Below are positions 62,660-64,000 of a DNA stretch of 64,000 nucleotides, one piece after another. Origin of the DNA: Gemmiger sp. An87 (GTDB lineage Bacteria; Bacillota; Clostridia; Oscillospirales; Ruminococcaceae). The position numbers and the translations under genes were made by a program. The notes under the pieces are model-generated. The model worked only from the letters and a program-made list of their open reading frames with translations. It had not been told where the DNA came from and made no database searches. The DNA lies in contig NZ_NFHD01000010.1 in NCBI RefSeq assembly GCF_002159185.1, positions 1 to 64,000 of the forward strand, read 5' to 3'. Position 1 is the stretch's first letter; every line of letters begins with the position of its first letter.

Positions 62660-62759
62660 GGCTACCATGGCCCAGTATGGGGTGTATGCTCTGCAACAGA
62701 GCGCCTCGATTGCCCCACACCTGGTCATTGGCAAATATTTAGAAAACGAGGTATTTACA
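62660..62759 (+). promoter_or_regulatory. rpsO leader, possible S15 autoregulatory RNA
   Basis: About 100 nt of leader with a CTCTG-CAA-CAGAG hairpin near 62690-62702, nested inside possible pairing of GGGTGT with ACACC. Several phyla regulate rpsO by S15 binding to its own leader. I cannot assign it to a described class. Confidence 0.4.
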
Positions 62760-63017
62760 ATGGAAGCTAAGAAGACCATCATTGAGTCCGCTCGCGTTCA
62801 CGAGACCGATACCGGTTCTCCCGAGGTGCAGGTTGCTCTGCTGACCGCTCGCATCAATCACCTGAACGAGCACCTGAAGAACAACACCCACGACCATCAC
62901 AGCCGTCGTGGCCTGCTGAAGATGGTTGGCCGCCGCCGTAACCTGCTGGCCTACCTGAAGAAGAAGGACATCGAGCGTTATCGTGCCCTGATCACCAAGC
63001 TGGGCCTGCGTAAGTAA
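62760..63017 (+). CDS. rpsO: 30S ribosomal protein S15
   Basis: An 85-residue ribosomal protein binding the 16S central domain. It reads [74 protein letters not shown], complete and canonical. ATG 62760 follows ACGAGG; an upstream in-frame ATG at 62667 belongs to the leader. A terminator and pnp follow, the conserved order. Confidence 0.96.
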   Translation: MEAKKTIIESARVHETDTGSPEVQVALLTARINHLNEHLKNNTHDHHSRRGLLKMVGRRRNLLAYLKKKDIERYRALITKLGLRK

Positions 63018-63026
63018 TCACGCATC

Positions 63027-63065
63027 CAAAAGGCAGGCGGTTTTCAAACCGCCTGCCTTTCCCTG
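63027..63065 (+). terminator. Terminator-like hairpin after rpsO
   Basis: AAAGGCAGGCGG pairs with CCGCCTGCCTTT. The T-run is short (CTTTCCCT), so read-through into pnp is likely. Confidence 0.75.
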
Positions 63066-63100
63066 TATTTTTTTGCCAAAACAGAAATGCCGTGTGTGCA

Positions 63101-63152
63101 TTAGCGGTAAATCGAGCGCTTTGCTTTCGGAAAGCGCTGGATTTATTGCTAA
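63101..63152 (+). promoter_or_regulatory. Long stem-loop in the pnp leader
   Basis: TTAGCGGTAAATC pairs with GATTTATTGCTAA, continued by AGCGCTTT/AAAGCGCT around GCTTTCGG, giving about 20 bp. E. coli pnp is autoregulated through RNase III cleavage of such a leader stem; a similar role is suggested here by position and shape only. Confidence 0.6.
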
Positions 63153-63212
63153 AGCCACAGGGCCTTTCTGATGGAATATTCAAAACAATATCATCAATTA
63201 GGAGGTAACACT

Positions 63213-64000
63213 ATGGCTTTGGAATTTGCATCCAAGCGTGAGGAATTCACCAATTTCAAGACCTTCGAGATGGAACTGGCCGGCCGTCCGCTGGTGGTTG
63301 AGACCGGCAAGATGTGCGGTCTGTCCAACGGCAGCTGCCTGGTGCGCTACGGCGAGACCGTTGTGCTGTGCAACGTGACCATGAGCGAGAAGCCCCGCGA
63401 CGGCATCGACTTCTTCCCCCTGAGCGTGGACTTTGAGGAGAAGCTGTACGCTGTGGGCCGCATCCCCGGCAGCTTCATGCGCCGTGAGGGCCGCCCCGGT
63501 GAGAAGGCGATCCTGACCAGCCGCGTGGTGGACCGTCCCATCCGTCCTCTGTTCCCCAAGACCATGCGCAACGACGTGTGCGTGACCATGACCGTGATGA
63601 GCGTGGACCAGGACTGCAGCCCTGAGATCACCGGCATGATCGGTACTTCCATCGCGCTGTCCATCTCCGACATTCCCTGGGCGGGCCCCATCGGCGGCGT
63701 GTTCATGGGTCTGGTGGACGGCAAGCTGGTAGTCAACCCCACCCTGGAGCAGCGTGAGGTCAGCGACCTGCAGCTGACCGTTGCCGCCACCGAGAAGAAG
63801 ATCGTTATGATCGAGGCCGGCGCCAACGAGGTGGACGAGGTCACCATGCTGAACGCCATCAAGGCCGCTCACGTGGAGATCAAGAAGATCATCGAGTTCA
63901 TCAACGGCATCGTTGCTCAGATCGGCAAGCCCAAGAAGGAATTCCAGGACATGGATCTGGACCACGACCTGTTCGAGGAAGTAAAGGCCGAGTTCCTGGA
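63213..64000 (+). CDS. pnp: Polynucleotide phosphorylase (3' part beyond window)
   Basis: The first 262 residues of PNPase, cut by the window end. They begin ALEFASKREEFTNFKTFEMELAGRPLVVETGKM and include the first RNase PH domain: YGETVVLCNVTMS, FFPLSVDFEEKLYAVGRIPGSFMRREGRPGEKAILTSRVVDRPIRPLFP and the SIALSISDIPWAGPIGGVFMG stretch. It degrades RNA 3'-5' with phosphate. GGAGG lies 7 nt before ATG 63213. The catalytic second PH domain and KH/S1 domains would lie to the right. Confidence 0.95.
   Translation, partial: MALEFASKREEFTNFKTFEMELAGRPLVVETGKMCGLSNGSCLVRYGETVVLCNVTMSEKPRDGIDFFPLSVDFEEKLYAVGRIPGSFMRREGRPGEKAILTSRVVDRPIRPLFPKTMRNDVCVTMTVMSVDQDCSPEITGMIGTSIALSISDIPWAGPIGGVFMGLVDGKLVVNPTLEQREVSDLQLTVAATEKKIVMIEAGANEVDEVTMLNAIKAAHVEIKKIIEFINGIVAQIGKPKKEFQDMDLDHDLFEEVKAEFL

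Overview
The window reads as chromosomal DNA from a GC-rich, low-motility Firmicute of the Oscillospiraceae/Ruminococcaceae type (the Faecalibacterium/Subdoligranulum/Gemmiger neighbourhood is my best guess). This rests on gene content and order: the rimP-nusA-ylxR-ylxQ-infB-rbfA-nrnA-truB-ribF block followed by rpsO and pnp, single-chain GlyQS, a RelQ-type small alarmone synthetase, an mgl galactose importer with YesM/YesN-type control, and class II GalT. Species cannot be fixed from sequence alone.

Layout. Bases 1-910 hold a tandem array of about 172-bp units, each beginning with the 3' end of a tRNA-Lys. Then come relQ, a TetR regulator and a patatin-like lipase (1115-3404). A magnesium block follows (3472-10342): a P-type Mg2+ ATPase with an OmpR-type winged-helix regulator, then a long structured leader with a 25-codon reading frame, a second Mg2+ ATPase and a small one-helix membrane protein. 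A PrpR/NtrC-type sigma-54 activator (10379-12250) faces a perfect sigma-54 promoter driving a KdgT-type permease, an amidohydrolase and a PdxA-family dehydrogenase (12513-15951). A TetR/YhgE pair sits at 16090-19770. The galactose region (20096-33536) contains mglBAC, a two-component system with two extra sugar-binding proteins, and galM-galK-galT.

Next are a threonine aldolase/chorismate mutase pair, proBA, a membrane-anchored unknown, a HAD phosphatase, and a leftward operon (racemase, acetyltransferase, metG, tatD, small ORF). From 43.86 to 45.0 kb lies an AT-rich stretch without convincing genes that ends in a leftward terminator; it may be a large non-coding RNA. It abuts a tRNA-Glu/Lys/Asn cluster, followed by a second tRNA-tail repeat, a diguanylate cyclase, an XRE regulator, glyQS, lrgAB, an M29 aminopeptidase and an acyltransferase. 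The translation/transcription operon, rpsO and a pnp cut by the window end close the region.

How genes work together. The two Mg2+ ATPases appear to share an 11-bp direct-repeat operator placed identically upstream of their -10 boxes, probably read by the winged-helix protein encoded between them. The galactose genes make a sensing-import-catabolism unit (binding protein, importer, mutarotase, kinase, uridylyltransferase; no galE here). The most unusual features are the tRNA-tail repeats at two loci, the unexplained transcript-like region beside the tRNAs, the mgtA leader, and a family of small palindromic elements, one of them inserted between rimP and nusA.
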